Positions 1 through 9,337 are shown, numbered from the stretch's first letter. The stretch is 64,000 nt of DNA from DATMGU01 sp035555315 (GCA_035555315.1 DATMGU010000047.1:60434-124433); one strand, 5' to 3'. Notes: generated by a model not told the origin, from the sequence alone. Made by a program: numbers and translations.

Positions 1-681
1 TATAGTTTCGACGCCTACAGCATCGTCCTGGGCGATCCGCAGTTCCAGGCGACCTTCGGCTATTCGACGATCATGGCGCTGGCGACGATCGTGGTCGGCA
101 CCCTGTTGGTGGTGCCGACGGCTTATTGGATCCAGCTGCGCTTGCCCCGGCTTCGTCCGCTGGTCGAATTCATCACCCTATTGCCCCTGGTGATCCCGGC
201 CATCGTGCTCGTCTTCGGGTATCTCAGGATCTACAACTCGTCCTCGTGGCTGCCGATGACCGGTAGCGTCTGGTCGACCAATCTGTTGCTGGTCTTCGGT
301 TATGTGACGCTGGCATTGCCTTATATGTATCGCGCGGTCGATACCGGGCTACGGTCGATCGATGTCCGGTCGCTGACCGAAGCGGCCGAGAGCCTGGGCG
401 CCGGGTGGCCGAAGATCCTGTTCACGGTGATCCTGCCCAATATCCGGCCGGCGATTCTCAGCGGCGCCTTCCTGACCTTCGCCATCGTGATCGGCGAATT
501 CACCATGGCGAGCCTGCTCAATCGCCCGGCCTTTGGCCCCTATCTGCAGCTCGTTGGCGCGAACCGTGCTTACGAGCCCTCGGCGCTTGCGATCATCGCC
601 TTCTTCATCACCTGGGCCTGCATGGGGCTGATCCAGGTCTTCGGGCGGGGCGCTCGCGGCTCCTCCGCCGATACGCGTTAA
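1..681 (+). CDS. ABC transporter permease, 5' end outside window
   Basis: Inner-membrane permease of a binding-protein-dependent importer of the Fe3+/spermidine/putrescine type. The reading frame is open from base 1 without a start, so the N-terminus lies upstream. Several hydrophobic helices are visible. The cytoplasmic EAA loop, which docks on the ATPase, is clear: EAAESLGAG followed by PNIRPAILSG. The neighbouring ATPase starts about 25 bases downstream on the same strand, which indicates one operon. The protein is similar in layout to the second permease of the ABC operon at 60360-61133 (same FEFI, LPLVIPAI-like and EAA segments), so the two are paralogues. The substrate cannot be told from the permease alone. 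Confidence 0.9.
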   Translation, partial: YSFDAYSIVLGDPQFQATFGYSTIMALATIVVGTLLVVPTAYWIQLRLPRLRPLVEFITLLPLVIPAIVLVFGYLRIYNSSSWLPMTGSVWSTNLLLVFGYVTLALPYMYRAVDTGLRSIDVRSLTEAAESLGAGWPKILFTVILPNIRPAILSGAFLTFAIVIGEFTMASLLNRPAFGPYLQLVGANRAYEPSALAIIAFFITWACMGLIQVFGRGARGSSADTR

Positions 682-708
682 CACGATGCAACCGGAATAG
701 GGGTGGGG

Positions 709-1773
709 ATGGCCTTTCTCGATATCGAGAACCTGCGCAAGTCCTATGGGGCGAATACCGTCGTGCAGCATTTCGAACTGGCGGCGACGCGCGGCGAGTT
801 CGTGTCCTTCCTGGGGCCGAGCGGTTGCGGCAAGACGACCACCTTGCGCATGGTGGCGGGCTTTGAGACGCCGAGCGCCGGCACCATCCGTATCGACGGC
901 AAGGACGTAACCGGCCTGCGCCCGAATCAGCGCAAGATCGGCATGGTGTTCCAATCCTACGCGCTGTTTCCCAATATGACGGTCGCGCAGAACGTGGCCT
1001 ATGGCCTGAAGATCGCTAAATGGCCGGCTGCGGAGATCACCCAGCGGGTCGAGGAGATGCTGCGCCTGATCAAGCTGCCCAAGCTGGGCGACCGTTATCC
1101 GTACCAGCTTTCGGGTGGCCAGCAGCAGCGTGTCGCCCTGGCGCGGGCGATCGCGGTCAAGCCGCAGATCCTGCTGCTGGACGAACCGCTATCGGCGCTC
1201 GACGCCAAGATCCGCGTCTCGCTGCGCGAAGAGATCCGGGGCATTCAGCGCGATCTGGGCATCACGACGATCTACGTCACCCATGACCAGGAAGAAGCCC
1301 TGTCGATGTCCGACCGGATCGCCGTCATGAACGAGGGGCGCGTCGAGCAGATCGGCACGCCGTTCGAGATCTACAATTTTCCGCGGACCCGCTTCGTCGC
1401 CTCCTTCGTCGGCACGCTCAGCATCCTGTCCGGCCGGGTGACCGACCCCGTCGGCGGCAAGATCGAGATCGATGGCCAGCAGGTCATCGCCGCGCGCGGG
1501 CTGGCGGATGCCGGGGTCGGCGAGATCCGGTCGGTGGCCCTGCGTCCGGAAGCGGTGTCGCTGGGTGCCGCCGTCGAGGGACGCAACCACATGCAGGGCG
1601 TCATCGAGGAGGTCAGCTTTTTGGGCGCCATCGTGCGGATCCGCGTGCGGTTCAAGGACAATGCGATCTCGTTCGACACGTTCAACAACCCCAGCGTGGC
1701 GGCGCCGGAACGCGGATCGTCCGTCACCATAGGCTTCGCCCAGGAAGACCTGCTGGTTCTGGCCGATGCGTGA
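709..1773 (+). CDS. ABC transporter ATP-binding protein
   Basis: Cytoplasmic ATPase that powers the adjacent permease. Walker A GPSGCGKTT is near residues 36-44, followed by the Q-loop, the signature LSGGQQQR, Walker B LLLDEP and the switch His in VTHD. After about residue 240 there is a TOBE-like C-terminal domain, as in PotA/FbpC/UgpC proteins; about 354 residues is normal for that group. A GTG at 703 is in frame, but the ATG at 709 is preceded by a GGGGTGGGG stretch and gives the usual N-terminus. It lies between the permease and the phosphatase gene, whose start overlaps or abuts this stop codon. The substrate is unknown; sugar-phosphate, polyamine or iron uptake would all fit the family. 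Confidence 0.92.
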   Translation: MAFLDIENLRKSYGANTVVQHFELAATRGEFVSFLGPSGCGKTTTLRMVAGFETPSAGTIRIDGKDVTGLRPNQRKIGMVFQSYALFPNMTVAQNVAYGLKIAKWPAAEITQRVEEMLRLIKLPKLGDRYPYQLSGGQQQRVALARAIAVKPQILLLDEPLSALDAKIRVSLREEIRGIQRDLGITTIYVTHDQEEALSMSDRIAVMNEGRVEQIGTPFEIYNFPRTRFVASFVGTLSILSGRVTDPVGGKIEIDGQQVIAARGLADAGVGEIRSVALRPEAVSLGAAVEGRNHMQGVIEEVSFLGAIVRIRVRFKDNAISFDTFNNPSVAAPERGSSVTIGFAQEDLLVLADA

Positions 1774-1780
1774 GGCGTCC

Positions 1781-2563
1781 ATGACACCGTCTTGTCCCGC
1801 CGACCTCGTCAGCTTCGCCAACCGACTGGCGGATGTGGCCGGCGATATCCTGCGCCTCCATACCCATCGTGCCATCGACATCGAGATCAAACCCGATGGG
1901 ACGCAGGTGACCAATGTCGACAAGGCTGTCGAGCGGGCGGTACGCCAGGAGATCGAAAGCCACTATCCCGAGCACGGCATCCGCGGCGAGGAATTTCCGG
2001 CGGTCCGCGCCGATGCCGAGTACGTCTGGATCATCGATCCGTTGGACGGCACCCGGGAGTTCATTTACGGCCTGCCGTTGTTCGGCTTCCTGCTTGCCTT
2101 GACCCATCGTGGCACCATCGTCCTGGGTCTCGCGGACCAACCGTCGACCCGCGATCGCTGGCTGGGTGCCGATGGCCATGGCACCGTGTTCAATGGCACG
2201 CCGGTGACGGTCCGGTCCTGCCCGACGCTCGCCGAGGCGACCATAAGCACGATGGGCTACGACACGTTCTGCGCCCAGCACCATGACCGGCTTCTCGCCT
2301 TGCGCAACCTCGCCCGCGCCCGCGTCACCGCGGACTCGTTCTACGTGTTTGGCCTGGTGGCGTTGGGCCGGGTCGACCTCATCGCGTCGAGCGGCTTCGC
2401 CTTGCATGATTATGCGTCGCTCGACGCGATCATCCGCAACGCCGGGGGCACGGTGACCGACTGGCAGGGGCGGCGCCTGACCCTTACCTCCGATGGAACC
2501 ATCCTCGTGGCGGGGGATGCGGCGCTGATTCCAGAGGCGTTACGGCTACTTGGGACCAACTGA
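1781..2563 (+). CDS. Inositol monophosphatase family protein (HisN-like phosphatase)
   Basis: Mg2+-dependent phosphomonoesterase of the IMPase/FIG superfamily. The metal-binding motifs are visible: GEEF at residues 69-72 and DPLDGT at 86-91. The distal Asp motif is represented by HDYASLDA near residue 207 in place of the usual WDxAA. About 260 residues is the family size. An in-frame ATG at 1766 overlaps the ATPase stop codon, but the ATG at 1781 gives a more typical N-terminus; both are possible. Position as the last gene of an ABC import operon suggests, as inference only, that it dephosphorylates the imported compound or an intermediate. It could equally be a histidinol-phosphatase of the HisN type. 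Confidence 0.85.
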   Translation: MTPSCPADLVSFANRLADVAGDILRLHTHRAIDIEIKPDGTQVTNVDKAVERAVRQEIESHYPEHGIRGEEFPAVRADAEYVWIIDPLDGTREFIYGLPLFGFLLALTHRGTIVLGLADQPSTRDRWLGADGHGTVFNGTPVTVRSCPTLAEATISTMGYDTFCAQHHDRLLALRNLARARVTADSFYVFGLVALGRVDLIASSGFALHDYASLDAIIRNAGGTVTDWQGRRLTLTSDGTILVAGDAALIPEALRLLGTN

Positions 2564-2574
2564 GACCCTGTAGC

Positions 2575-3945
2575 TTATGGCCGCGCCAGCGGTCCGAGGG
2601 CCGAGACCTTGGGCAAGCTGTCGATCCGCAAAACGGCATCGGCCAGCGCCGCCGTCCTGGAGGCACCCAGGACCGCGCCGGTCAAGCCGGCGAATTTGGC
2701 CCGCAGCTCCGCCTCGCTGAGGAAGTTGCCGGGCTCGCCCTTCGGCACAACCACCTTTTTCATGAAGGTCCGGCCGCCGGCCCGGATCGTGACCTTGCCG
2801 GACATGTTGGTCGGAAACTCGGCCTCGATCTCCGGATCGTGCTCGCAGACCACCTTGGCCAATAGGCTTCGAATCGTCGGATCGTGGAGGGCGCCGTAGC
2901 TGTCCCAATCCATCCGCCCGGTCGCCAGCGCCGCGGACAGCACGAAGGGGCCGCTGAACTGGCCATCGACGACGTTCCGCGGGTCGGCCTTCTTCGCCGC
3001 CGGCTCGCCAACCAGCAGCATGCCGGCGCGGGACACGCCATAGGTCACCTGCTCGACCTGATCCGGCGATAGGTCGTGCTCGGCGCGCAGCGCCAGCACC
3101 GCGTCGATCCCGGCATGGCCATAGCGGCAGGACGGATAGGGCTTCACGGCCGTCGCCATCAGCTCGAAGACCCGCCCGAGATCCTGCACCGCGCGTTCGG
3201 GAACCGGCTCCGGTGCGTAGGTCGACAGAAAGCCATGACGCCCGGATAGGGAGTCGGTGGCTCCCTTGAAGCCCTCGCGCGCGAGCGTCCCCGCCGTCAG
3301 CCCCGCCATGGCCGCCCAGCCGACCTGAAACCGCTTGGTCCAGGCGCCATTTACCAGGAATTGCAGGCTCCCGGCACTCTGGCTAAGCGCGATGCCCAGG
3401 GCGGACTCGACCGCGTCCGCATGGAGGCCGAATACGCGGGCCGTGGCGGCCGCGGCGCCGAACACACCGCAGGTGGCGGTCGGGTGATAGCCGCGCGCGT
3501 AATGCGCGCCGGCGGGCAGGGCGAGCGACAGCCGGCAGGTGACCTCATACCCGGCGATGATCGCCGCCAATACCTCGGCGCCCGAGGCCCCGGCGATCTC
3601 GCCGGCCGCGATCGCCGCTGGAATCACCGGTGCGCCGGGATGCAGCGTGCCGGCCGCGTGGGTGTCGTCGAAATCCAGGGAATGGGCCAGGCACCCGTTC
3701 AGCAACGCGGCCCCCGCCGGCGAATAGCTGGCCGCGTCGCCAAAAACGAAGCAGTCACCGGTCGCGAGCCCCAGGGCCTTTGCCGCCGACAGCAGCGCCG
3801 GGGTGCTTTCCGCGTCGTGCCGGGCGCGCACCATGTTGCCGACCAGGTCGAGCACCAGGAACCGCGCCCGCTGCACCACATCCGGTGGGAGGTCGCGGAG
3901 GTCGATCGACGCGGTGAAGGACGAGAGCTCTTGAGTGATGGTCAT
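2575..3945 (-). CDS. MmgE/PrpD family protein
   Basis: Member of the 2-methylcitrate dehydratase/aconitate decarboxylase-like superfamily (MmgE/PrpD). These cytoplasmic enzymes eliminate water or CO2 from tricarboxylates or related acids. The 456-residue length fits. The N-terminal helical domain carries the recognisable LNGCLAHSLDFDDTH segment, and the C-terminal part has the typical KPYPSCRYGHA region. An upstream in-frame ATG at 4026 lies inside the acyl-CoA synthetase gene. The ATG at 3945 is preceded by GGGGAA and is preferred. It is the last gene of the minus-strand catabolic block, 13 bases after the synthetase. The exact substrate is not predictable from sequence. Confidence 0.88.
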   Translation of the reverse strand: MTITQELSSFTASIDLRDLPPDVVQRARFLVLDLVGNMVRARHDAESTPALLSAAKALGLATGDCFVFGDAASYSPAGAALLNGCLAHSLDFDDTHAAGTLHPGAPVIPAAIAAGEIAGASGAEVLAAIIAGYEVTCRLSLALPAGAHYARGYHPTATCGVFGAAAATARVFGLHADAVESALGIALSQSAGSLQFLVNGAWTKRFQVGWAAMAGLTAGTLAREGFKGATDSLSGRHGFLSTYAPEPVPERAVQDLGRVFELMATAVKPYPSCRYGHAGIDAVLALRAEHDLSPDQVEQVTYGVSRAGMLLVGEPAAKKADPRNVVDGQFSGPFVLSAALATGRMDWDSYGALHDPTIRSLLAKVVCEHDPEIEAEFPTNMSGKVTIRAGGRTFMKKVVVPKGEPGNFLSEAELRAKFAGLTGAVLGASRTAALADAVLRIDSLPKVSALGPLARP

Positions 3946-3958
3946 GCCGGTTCCCCGT

Positions 3959-6091
3959 TTAGTGTTCGCCCGCATCGGCGGAGCCGATCTCGATAACCGC
4001 GTCGGCGGCGAAGGCGCCCTCGCCATCGGGCATGGCGAAGACGGGATTGAGGTCGATCCCCCGCAGGCTCGGCCCAGCCTGATGGGCGAAGACCGAGAGC
4101 CGCGCCAGCATCCGGGCCAGCGCCCGGATATCCGCCGGTGGCCGTCCCCGCGCGCCGAGCAGCAACGGTGCCGCGCGGATCGAGCGGATCATCCGCTCCG
4201 CCACATCCTCGCCGAACGGGCAGCGGTGGAACACGACGTCTTTCAGGATCTCGACGAAGATGCCGCCGAGGCCGAACATCGCGATCGGACCGAAGACCGG
4301 ATCACGATGGATGCCCAGGATGCATTCGACACCGCCCTTCAGCTGCTTCGCCACGAGCACGCCTTCGAGGCGCGCGGATGGTGCCGCCACCTCGGCACGC
4401 TCGATCAGGGTGGCGAAGCCGGCGCGGACCGCGCTGTCATCCGCCACATCCAGCAGCACGCCGCCGATTTCGGATTTATGCAGGATGTCCGGCGACAGGA
4501 TCTTCAGCACCACCGGATACCCGAAGCCGCGGGCGGCGACGACCGCCTCGTCGGCGGTGGCGCAGGCGCGTTCCGGGGCGGCCTCGATGCCGGCCTCGGC
4601 CAGGATGCGCTTGGCCGCCGCCTCGGTCGGCGTCGCCTCGGGCAGGTCTATCGGCGGGACGGTGGGTGGCGGCAGCGCTTGGGTGGCGGCGAAGGCATCG
4701 CCGAACTGGCCCATCGCCCGGATCGCCACGGTGGCGCGGGTCGGGTCCGCCATGACCACGAAACCGTCGCTCTCGTATTCCACGACGCGCTCGGGCGGGG
4801 CGAGGACGCTCAAGACATAGAGCCGGTCCGGGTGCTTATCCCGCGTTGCCTTCAGCTGCTCGCGCAGCCGGGGAGCGACCGTCCTGCTGGCGCCGACCTG
4901 GGTGAAGAAGGCGAGGACCGAGGAATAGCCGCCATCCTCGACCATCGAATCGGTGAACCGGCCGATCATCGACATGTCGTTGAAGACCTGTGCCGTGCAA
5001 TCGACCGGGTTCAGCGGCGAGGAGAAGGGTATCAACTCGCGCAACCGGGCCTGGGCTTCGAGCGGCATCTCCGGCATCGCCACACCCAGCTCCTCGGCGG
5101 CATCGGAAATCAGCACGCCGGCGCCGCCGCTGATGGTGATGACGCCCATCGTGTTGTTCGCCGGGTAGATGCGCCGTGTCGCGGTATGCGCGATATCGAG
5201 CAACTCCTCGGTCGTGCGTGCGCGGACCACGCCGAATTCGGCCAGCACCGCATCGGTTACCGCGTCGTCGCCGGCGATCGAGGCGGTGTGCGACTGGGCC
5301 GCCTGGCCGCCGCGCACGCTGCGTCCGACCTTCATCATCACGACCGGCTTGCGCGCCGCCCGGGCGGCGGCCAGGGCGGTGAGCAGGCTGTCCGCCTCGC
5401 GGATGCCTTCGACATAGGCGGCGATGACGTCGGTATCCGGATCCTCGACCAGCCAGCCGATGGCATCGCCGACCGTGACATCGCCTTCATTGCCCGTGGT
5501 CACCAGCAACGGCGTGCCCATCCGCATATCGCGCGCGGCGGCGAATAGATGCGTGCCATAGGCGCCGGATTGGCTGGCGATGCCGACCCGCCCGGGCAGC
5601 GGCCAGCCATTCTCGAAGCTGGAAGAGAAGATCGGGTAGAAGCCGATCCGCGCATTGAACAAGCCGAGGCAATTCGGCCCGAGAATACGCATGCCGTGCC
5701 GCTTGGCGGTGTCGGTCAGGCGCTTTTGAGCGGCGGCACCCGCCGCGTCCATCTCGGCGAAGCCGGCGGTGAAGACGATCGCCGCCTTGACGCCGAGTGC
5801 CCCCAACTCGTCGATCGACTGGATGACGAGATCCGACGGCACCGCCACGATCGCGACATCCGGAACGCCCGGTAAATCGGCGATCGACGGATAGGCCTCC
5901 AGACCCTGGATCTCGTCGCGCTTGGGATTGACCGGATAGATCGGTCCGGCGAAGCCCTGGTCCAGCATATAGGCGATCGGCCGGCCGCCGATCCGCGTCG
6001 GATCGCTGGAGGCACCCAGCATCGCCACCGATCGCGGCGCCAGCATCGGGGTGAGGCTGGAAAAGCGCGAACCGGCGAGGGGCTCCGCCAT
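3959..6091 (-). CDS. ADP-forming acyl-CoA synthetase, fused alpha-beta (acetate--CoA ligase family)
   Basis: Converts a carboxylic acid, CoA and ATP to acyl-CoA, ADP and phosphate, or the reverse. In order it has an N-terminal CoA-binding Rossmann domain (about residues 10-140), a succinyl-CoA-ligase-like middle domain containing the SHTASIAG motif with the probable phosphorylated His at 268, and a C-terminal ATP-grasp domain (about 485-700). The 710 residues correspond to alpha and beta subunits fused in one chain, the common bacterial arrangement. A 186-base gap separates it from the cytochrome gene upstream, so it may have its own promoter. It ends 13 bases before the MmgE/PrpD start. The acyl substrate is unknown. 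Confidence 0.9.
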   Translation of the reverse strand: MAEPLAGSRFSSLTPMLAPRSVAMLGASSDPTRIGGRPIAYMLDQGFAGPIYPVNPKRDEIQGLEAYPSIADLPGVPDVAIVAVPSDLVIQSIDELGALGVKAAIVFTAGFAEMDAAGAAAQKRLTDTAKRHGMRILGPNCLGLFNARIGFYPIFSSSFENGWPLPGRVGIASQSGAYGTHLFAAARDMRMGTPLLVTTGNEGDVTVGDAIGWLVEDPDTDVIAAYVEGIREADSLLTALAAARAARKPVVMMKVGRSVRGGQAAQSHTASIAGDDAVTDAVLAEFGVVRARTTEELLDIAHTATRRIYPANNTMGVITISGGAGVLISDAAEELGVAMPEMPLEAQARLRELIPFSSPLNPVDCTAQVFNDMSMIGRFTDSMVEDGGYSSVLAFFTQVGASRTVAPRLREQLKATRDKHPDRLYVLSVLAPPERVVEYESDGFVVMADPTRATVAIRAMGQFGDAFAATQALPPPTVPPIDLPEATPTEAAAKRILAEAGIEAAPERACATADEAVVAARGFGYPVVLKILSPDILHKSEIGGVLLDVADDSAVRAGFATLIERAEVAAPSARLEGVLVAKQLKGGVECILGIHRDPVFGPIAMFGLGGIFVEILKDVVFHRCPFGEDVAERMIRSIRAAPLLLGARGRPPADIRALARMLARLSVFAHQAGPSLRGIDLNPVFAMPDGEGAFAADAVIEIGSADAGEH

Positions 6092-6181
6092 TAGAGCCCT
6101 GCCTCGCCGCCGGTCATCGGGAGATGCCTCTACGGATGGAAAGGGTCCGGAATTTCAGGGCCATCGAGTTCCTCCCAGGGT

Positions 6182-6219
6182 CGTTAGGATTTTGCCGTTA
6201 GGACTTTTTCGTCCTCCTA
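6182..6219 (-). promoter_or_regulatory. Repeat-rich candidate control site upstream of acyl-CoA synthetase
   Basis: The 186-base gap between the cytochrome b561 and acyl-CoA synthetase genes contains two direct copies of GTTAGGA (about 6183-6189 and 6197-6203). The second is followed by an inverted match, AGGAC...GTCCT with a TTTTTC loop. This could be an operator or an attenuator for the synthetase-MmgE pair. The repeats are seen directly; the function is inference. Confidence 0.3.
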
Positions 6220-6277
6220 ATCATCCCTTCCATATAACCATCGCCGCCGCCAGAGGGCGATGGGATCATCTTGCGTG

Positions 6278-6847
6278 TCACCTGCCTCCAGGCAGCATGC
6301 GTTGCAGCTCAGGTTCCTTGTCGAGGAACTGGTGCTTCAGCGCGCCGGCGACATGCAGGACGAACAGAGCGTAAAGCCCATAGCCGAACCAGCGATGCAC
6401 CGCGCCGAGTTGCCCGTGCAGGGTATCCTTGATGGCCGGATCGAGGTTGGCGATGAAGCCGAGCCGTGGCCAGGGGATCAGCCAGAACAGGCTCATCGGA
6501 TAGTTGGCCGCGTCGTTCCACGCGGAATCATGCATCCAGCCGGAAATCGGCACGCCGAGGATCACGAGATAGAGCGCGGCATGCGCCGCATGGGCCGAGA
6601 ACCGCTCCCATCTCGGATAGGATGCCGGCAGCGCGGGCGGCCGATGCGCCGCACGCCACAGCAGACGCAGGATGACCAGGCCCAGGACGGTGATGCCGAT
6701 CGATTTATGCGTATCGATCACCGGCCGGACCAGCTCGTCGGGAAATAAATCGACCGTCAGGGCGAGGGCCACATTGACGACGATGAGCCCGGCGATCAGC
6801 CAATGCAGCAGCATGGCGGTGCGGGTGTAGCGCGCCGCCGCATTCAT
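6278..6847 (-). CDS. Cytochrome b561 family protein
   Basis: Integral membrane di-heme b-type cytochrome, four helices, 189 residues, that passes electrons to or from the quinone pool. Likely heme ligands are the His residues in LLHWL near the N-terminus, DTHKS, and the C-terminal pair in HGQLGAVHRW and LHVAG. The start ATG overlaps the stop codon of the short-chain dehydrogenase by four bases (ATGA), so translation is probably coupled. It is an unusual partner in a CoA-transferase/dehydrogenase operon. By inference it could accept electrons from a catabolic oxidation, but members of this family are often stand-alone genes linked to oxidative stress. Confidence 0.88.
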   Translation of the reverse strand: MNAAARYTRTAMLLHWLIAGLIVVNVALALTVDLFPDELVRPVIDTHKSIGITVLGLVILRLLWRAAHRPPALPASYPRWERFSAHAAHAALYLVILGVPISGWMHDSAWNDAANYPMSLFWLIPWPRLGFIANLDPAIKDTLHGQLGAVHRWFGYGLYALFVLHVAGALKHQFLDKEPELQRMLPGGR

Positions 6848-7635
6848 GCTCGGGCAGGTTTCCTGGCGCCGCCCGAGAGGCGGATGCCGCCATCGACGGA
6901 CAGCAATTCGCCCGTCACGTAATCGGCACCTTCTATCAACCAGACGACCGCGCTCGCCACATCCTCCGGCTTGGCGACGCGGGCCAGCGGGGCGGTCTTG
7001 GCAAACCGCTCCTCGATGGCGGCGTATCCCTCGGCGCCGACCGCGTCCCGCATCCAGCGCGTATCGATCACGCCCGGGCATACGGCGTTTACGCGGATAT
7101 CCGGCCCCTGCGTCCGTGCGAGGGCAAGGGTGAGGGCGTTCAGCGCGCCTTTGGAAGCCGTGTAGGCGAGGGAACTGCCGCCACCGGTGAACGCGACATT
7201 CGAGGAGACGTTGACGATCGCACCGCCGCCCGATGCCCGCATGGCCGGGATCGCCGCCCGCGACATCTGGTAGGAACCGATGACATTGACCGCGAAGACA
7301 TCGTGAAAATCCTGCGCCGCCAGCGTCTCCAGATCGAATGGATCCGATTTCTTGGTGATCGCGGCGTTGTTCACCAGGGCATCGAGACGGCCCCAGCGGC
7401 CCATGACCGTCGCCACCATCTGGCGGCAGGCGTCGTCGTCCGCGATATCGGCTTTGATAAGCTCGACTTCGGTGCCCAGGGCGATACAAGCCGCGGCGGT
7501 TTCCTCCGCTTCCTGGCGGCTGCGCGAATAGTTCACGACGACCTTGGCGCCCTTGGCCGCGAATTGGCGGGCGCAGGCGGCACCGACGCCGGTGCCCGAG
7601 CCTGTCACGATGACGACCGCGTTTTGAAGATTCAT
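6844..7635 (-). CDS. SDR family oxidoreductase
   Basis: Classical short-chain dehydrogenase/reductase of 263 residues with NAD(P)-binding motif TGSGTGVG (11-18), NNAA (89-92) and catalytic Ser145, Tyr158 and Lys162 (YTASK). A hydroxyl/keto conversion is expected. The basic residues after beta-2 (NYSRSR) hint at NADP(H). It sits between a CoA-transferase and a cytochrome b561, with four-base ATGA overlaps on both sides, so the three genes are almost certainly one transcript. In that context an acyl-CoA or hydroxy-acid substrate is plausible. The precise substrate is not visible. Confidence 0.9.
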   Translation of the reverse strand: MNLQNAVVIVTGSGTGVGAACARQFAAKGAKVVVNYSRSRQEAEETAAACIALGTEVELIKADIADDDACRQMVATVMGRWGRLDALVNNAAITKKSDPFDLETLAAQDFHDVFAVNVIGSYQMSRAAIPAMRASGGGAIVNVSSNVAFTGGGSSLAYTASKGALNALTLALARTQGPDIRVNAVCPGVIDTRWMRDAVGAEGYAAIEERFAKTAPLARVAKPEDVASAVVWLIEGADYVTGELLSVDGGIRLSGGARKPARA

Positions 7636-9182
7636 GCCTGGAACTCCCGCATTGCCGCGCCGCTGAAGAGGGACCGATCCATGAGGGCGAGGTCGTCCGC
7701 GACGGACACACCCTCGGGCAGGCGGTCGAGCACATGGGTCCTGATATCGATGCCGGGCGCGGTCTCGATCAGGGTCAGACGCCCTTCCCGGACTTCGAAC
7801 ACGGCGCGCTCGGTGACGACGAGCTGCTGTTGGCCCGGCGTCGCCGCGGCGGGCGTAGAGCTGACCTGCCCGACTTTCGGGACGATCTTGCAGAGCTTTC
7901 CGTCCGCTTTGATGACGAGTTCGCCGTCACTCACCGAAATGTCGGCGCCACCGGTCGAGAAGCTGCCGAGATAGACGACCCGCTTTGCCGACTGGGCGAT
8001 GTTGATGAAGCCGCCCACCCCGACGATCGAGCGGCCGAACTTGCTGACGTTGACGGCACCGGTGATATCTACTTCGGCCATGCCGAGGAACGCGATGTCC
8101 AGACCGCCGCCATCATAGAAATCGAATTGCGAGGCCTGCGAAACGATGGCGGTCGGGTTGACCGCGGCGCCGAACGATAATTCCTCGGCCGGGATGCCGC
8201 CGATGACGCCGGACTCGATCGTGACGGCGTAATCCGAAAAGCCCTCTTCATCCGCGATACGGCCGATCCCCGCCGGAATGCCGATGCCGAGATTGATGAC
8301 GGGATGCTGGAGGGTCGCCAATTCCAGGAAGGCACGGCGTTGGATCACTTTGTCCGGCGAGAGCGCCGCCGGGGGCAGCGATCCGGCCGGAGCCCGGACG
8401 CGGCCGGTATAGGTCGGGTTGTCGATTTCACCGAAGCTGACGCCATGCTGGCTCGGCTCTTCGCAAACGACGACATAATCGACCAGAAGGCCGGGGATGC
8501 GCACCAGATTGGGATCGAGCGATCCGCCGGGAACAACCCGTTTCACCTGCACCACGACGATGCCGCCGGAATTCCGGGCGGCTTGGGCCATGGCCAAGGC
8601 GTCGAGCGGAAAGGCCTCGTCCTCCATGGTGACATTGCCGTCCTGGTCCGCGCTCGTCCCGCGCAGGATCGCGCAATCGATCGGCAGGGCGGGGTAGAGC
8701 AGCCACTCCTCGCCGCGCAAGGTCACCCGTTCGATCAGCGGCTCCGGGGTCGATCGGTTCATGCGGCCGCCCTCCTGGCGCGGATCCATGAACGAGCCCA
8801 GCCCAATGCGGGTCACCACACCGGGCTGTCCCGCGGCGATGGCGCGGTATAGTTGGGCGATGACGCCTTGGGGCCAGCAATGGGCTTCGATCTTCTCGTC
8901 GAGGGCCAGTTGCCCCAACCTGGGTGTGCCGCGCCAGCCCCCGGCGATCACGCGCTTGACCAAACCTTCGAAGCCGAAATGGCCCATGCCCCGGGTCTTT
9001 CGATCGCCGGTGCTCGCCGCGAAGAGCAGGGTCAGATCGCGCGGCCGGCCCTCGGCCAGAAACCGTTCCTCGACCGCGGCGGAAACGGCCTCGGCATGAC
9101 AGCACCCGCCGAAGCCGGACGCGGCGACCGTCATGCCGTCCCGGATCACCCGCGCCGCGTCCGAAGCCGAGAGAATCCGCAT
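7632..9182 (-). CDS. Family I CoA-transferase, fused alpha/beta (YdiF/propionate CoA-transferase type)
   Basis: Moves CoA between short-chain acyl-CoAs and carboxylates through a glutamyl-CoA thioester. The 516-residue chain joins the two subunit-like halves, as in YdiF and propionate CoA-transferase. An alpha half carries the CoA-binding GFGG region near residue 23. A beta half carries GIGIPAG at about 299-305 and the catalytic Glu323 in IESG(VIGG). It is the first gene of the minus-strand catabolic block, and its stop overlaps the dehydrogenase start (ATGA). With that dehydrogenase, an acyl-CoA synthetase and an MmgE/PrpD protein it suggests degradation of a short or hydroxylated carboxylic acid. 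No dedicated regulator gene is adjacent. Confidence 0.9.
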   Translation of the reverse strand: MRILSASDAARVIRDGMTVAASGFGGCCHAEAVSAAVEERFLAEGRPRDLTLLFAASTGDRKTRGMGHFGFEGLVKRVIAGGWRGTPRLGQLALDEKIEAHCWPQGVIAQLYRAIAAGQPGVVTRIGLGSFMDPRQEGGRMNRSTPEPLIERVTLRGEEWLLYPALPIDCAILRGTSADQDGNVTMEDEAFPLDALAMAQAARNSGGIVVVQVKRVVPGGSLDPNLVRIPGLLVDYVVVCEEPSQHGVSFGEIDNPTYTGRVRAPAGSLPPAALSPDKVIQRRAFLELATLQHPVINLGIGIPAGIGRIADEEGFSDYAVTIESGVIGGIPAEELSFGAAVNPTAIVSQASQFDFYDGGGLDIAFLGMAEVDITGAVNVSKFGRSIVGVGGFINIAQSAKRVVYLGSFSTGGADISVSDGELVIKADGKLCKIVPKVGQVSSTPAAATPGQQQLVVTERAVFEVREGRLTLIETAPGIDIRTHVLDRLPEGVSVADDLALMDRSLFSGAAMREFQA

Positions 9183-9203
9183 ATCGCCTGCTCCAGGTCA
9201 TCC

Positions 9204-9213
9204 TGTATATACA
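9204..9213. promoter_or_regulatory. Palindromic candidate operator TGTATATACA
   Basis: A perfect 10-bp palindrome lies about 20 bases upstream of the CoA-transferase start, in the divergent gap with the glycosyltransferase. Its form resembles operators of GntR-family regulators (TGT...ACA half-sites), which commonly control organic-acid catabolism. The palindrome is seen; regulator and function are inferred, and no GntR gene is in the window. Confidence 0.35.
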
Positions 9214-9337
9214 AGAGGGGTATTCGAGGGGAGGAGCCGAATTTTTGCAAGTGAAAAACCGCGCCTCTCTTCTCAGCGTATACCCTTCACGAAATTGTCA
9301 GTGAAATCAGGCGTCCTAACCTGGGTATAGATGAGCG

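Noticed and set aside
3935..5548. 537-residue plus-strand frame antisense to the acyl-CoA synthetase
   Set aside because: Low-complexity shadow composition; the minus-strand gene has clear domains and catalytic motifs.
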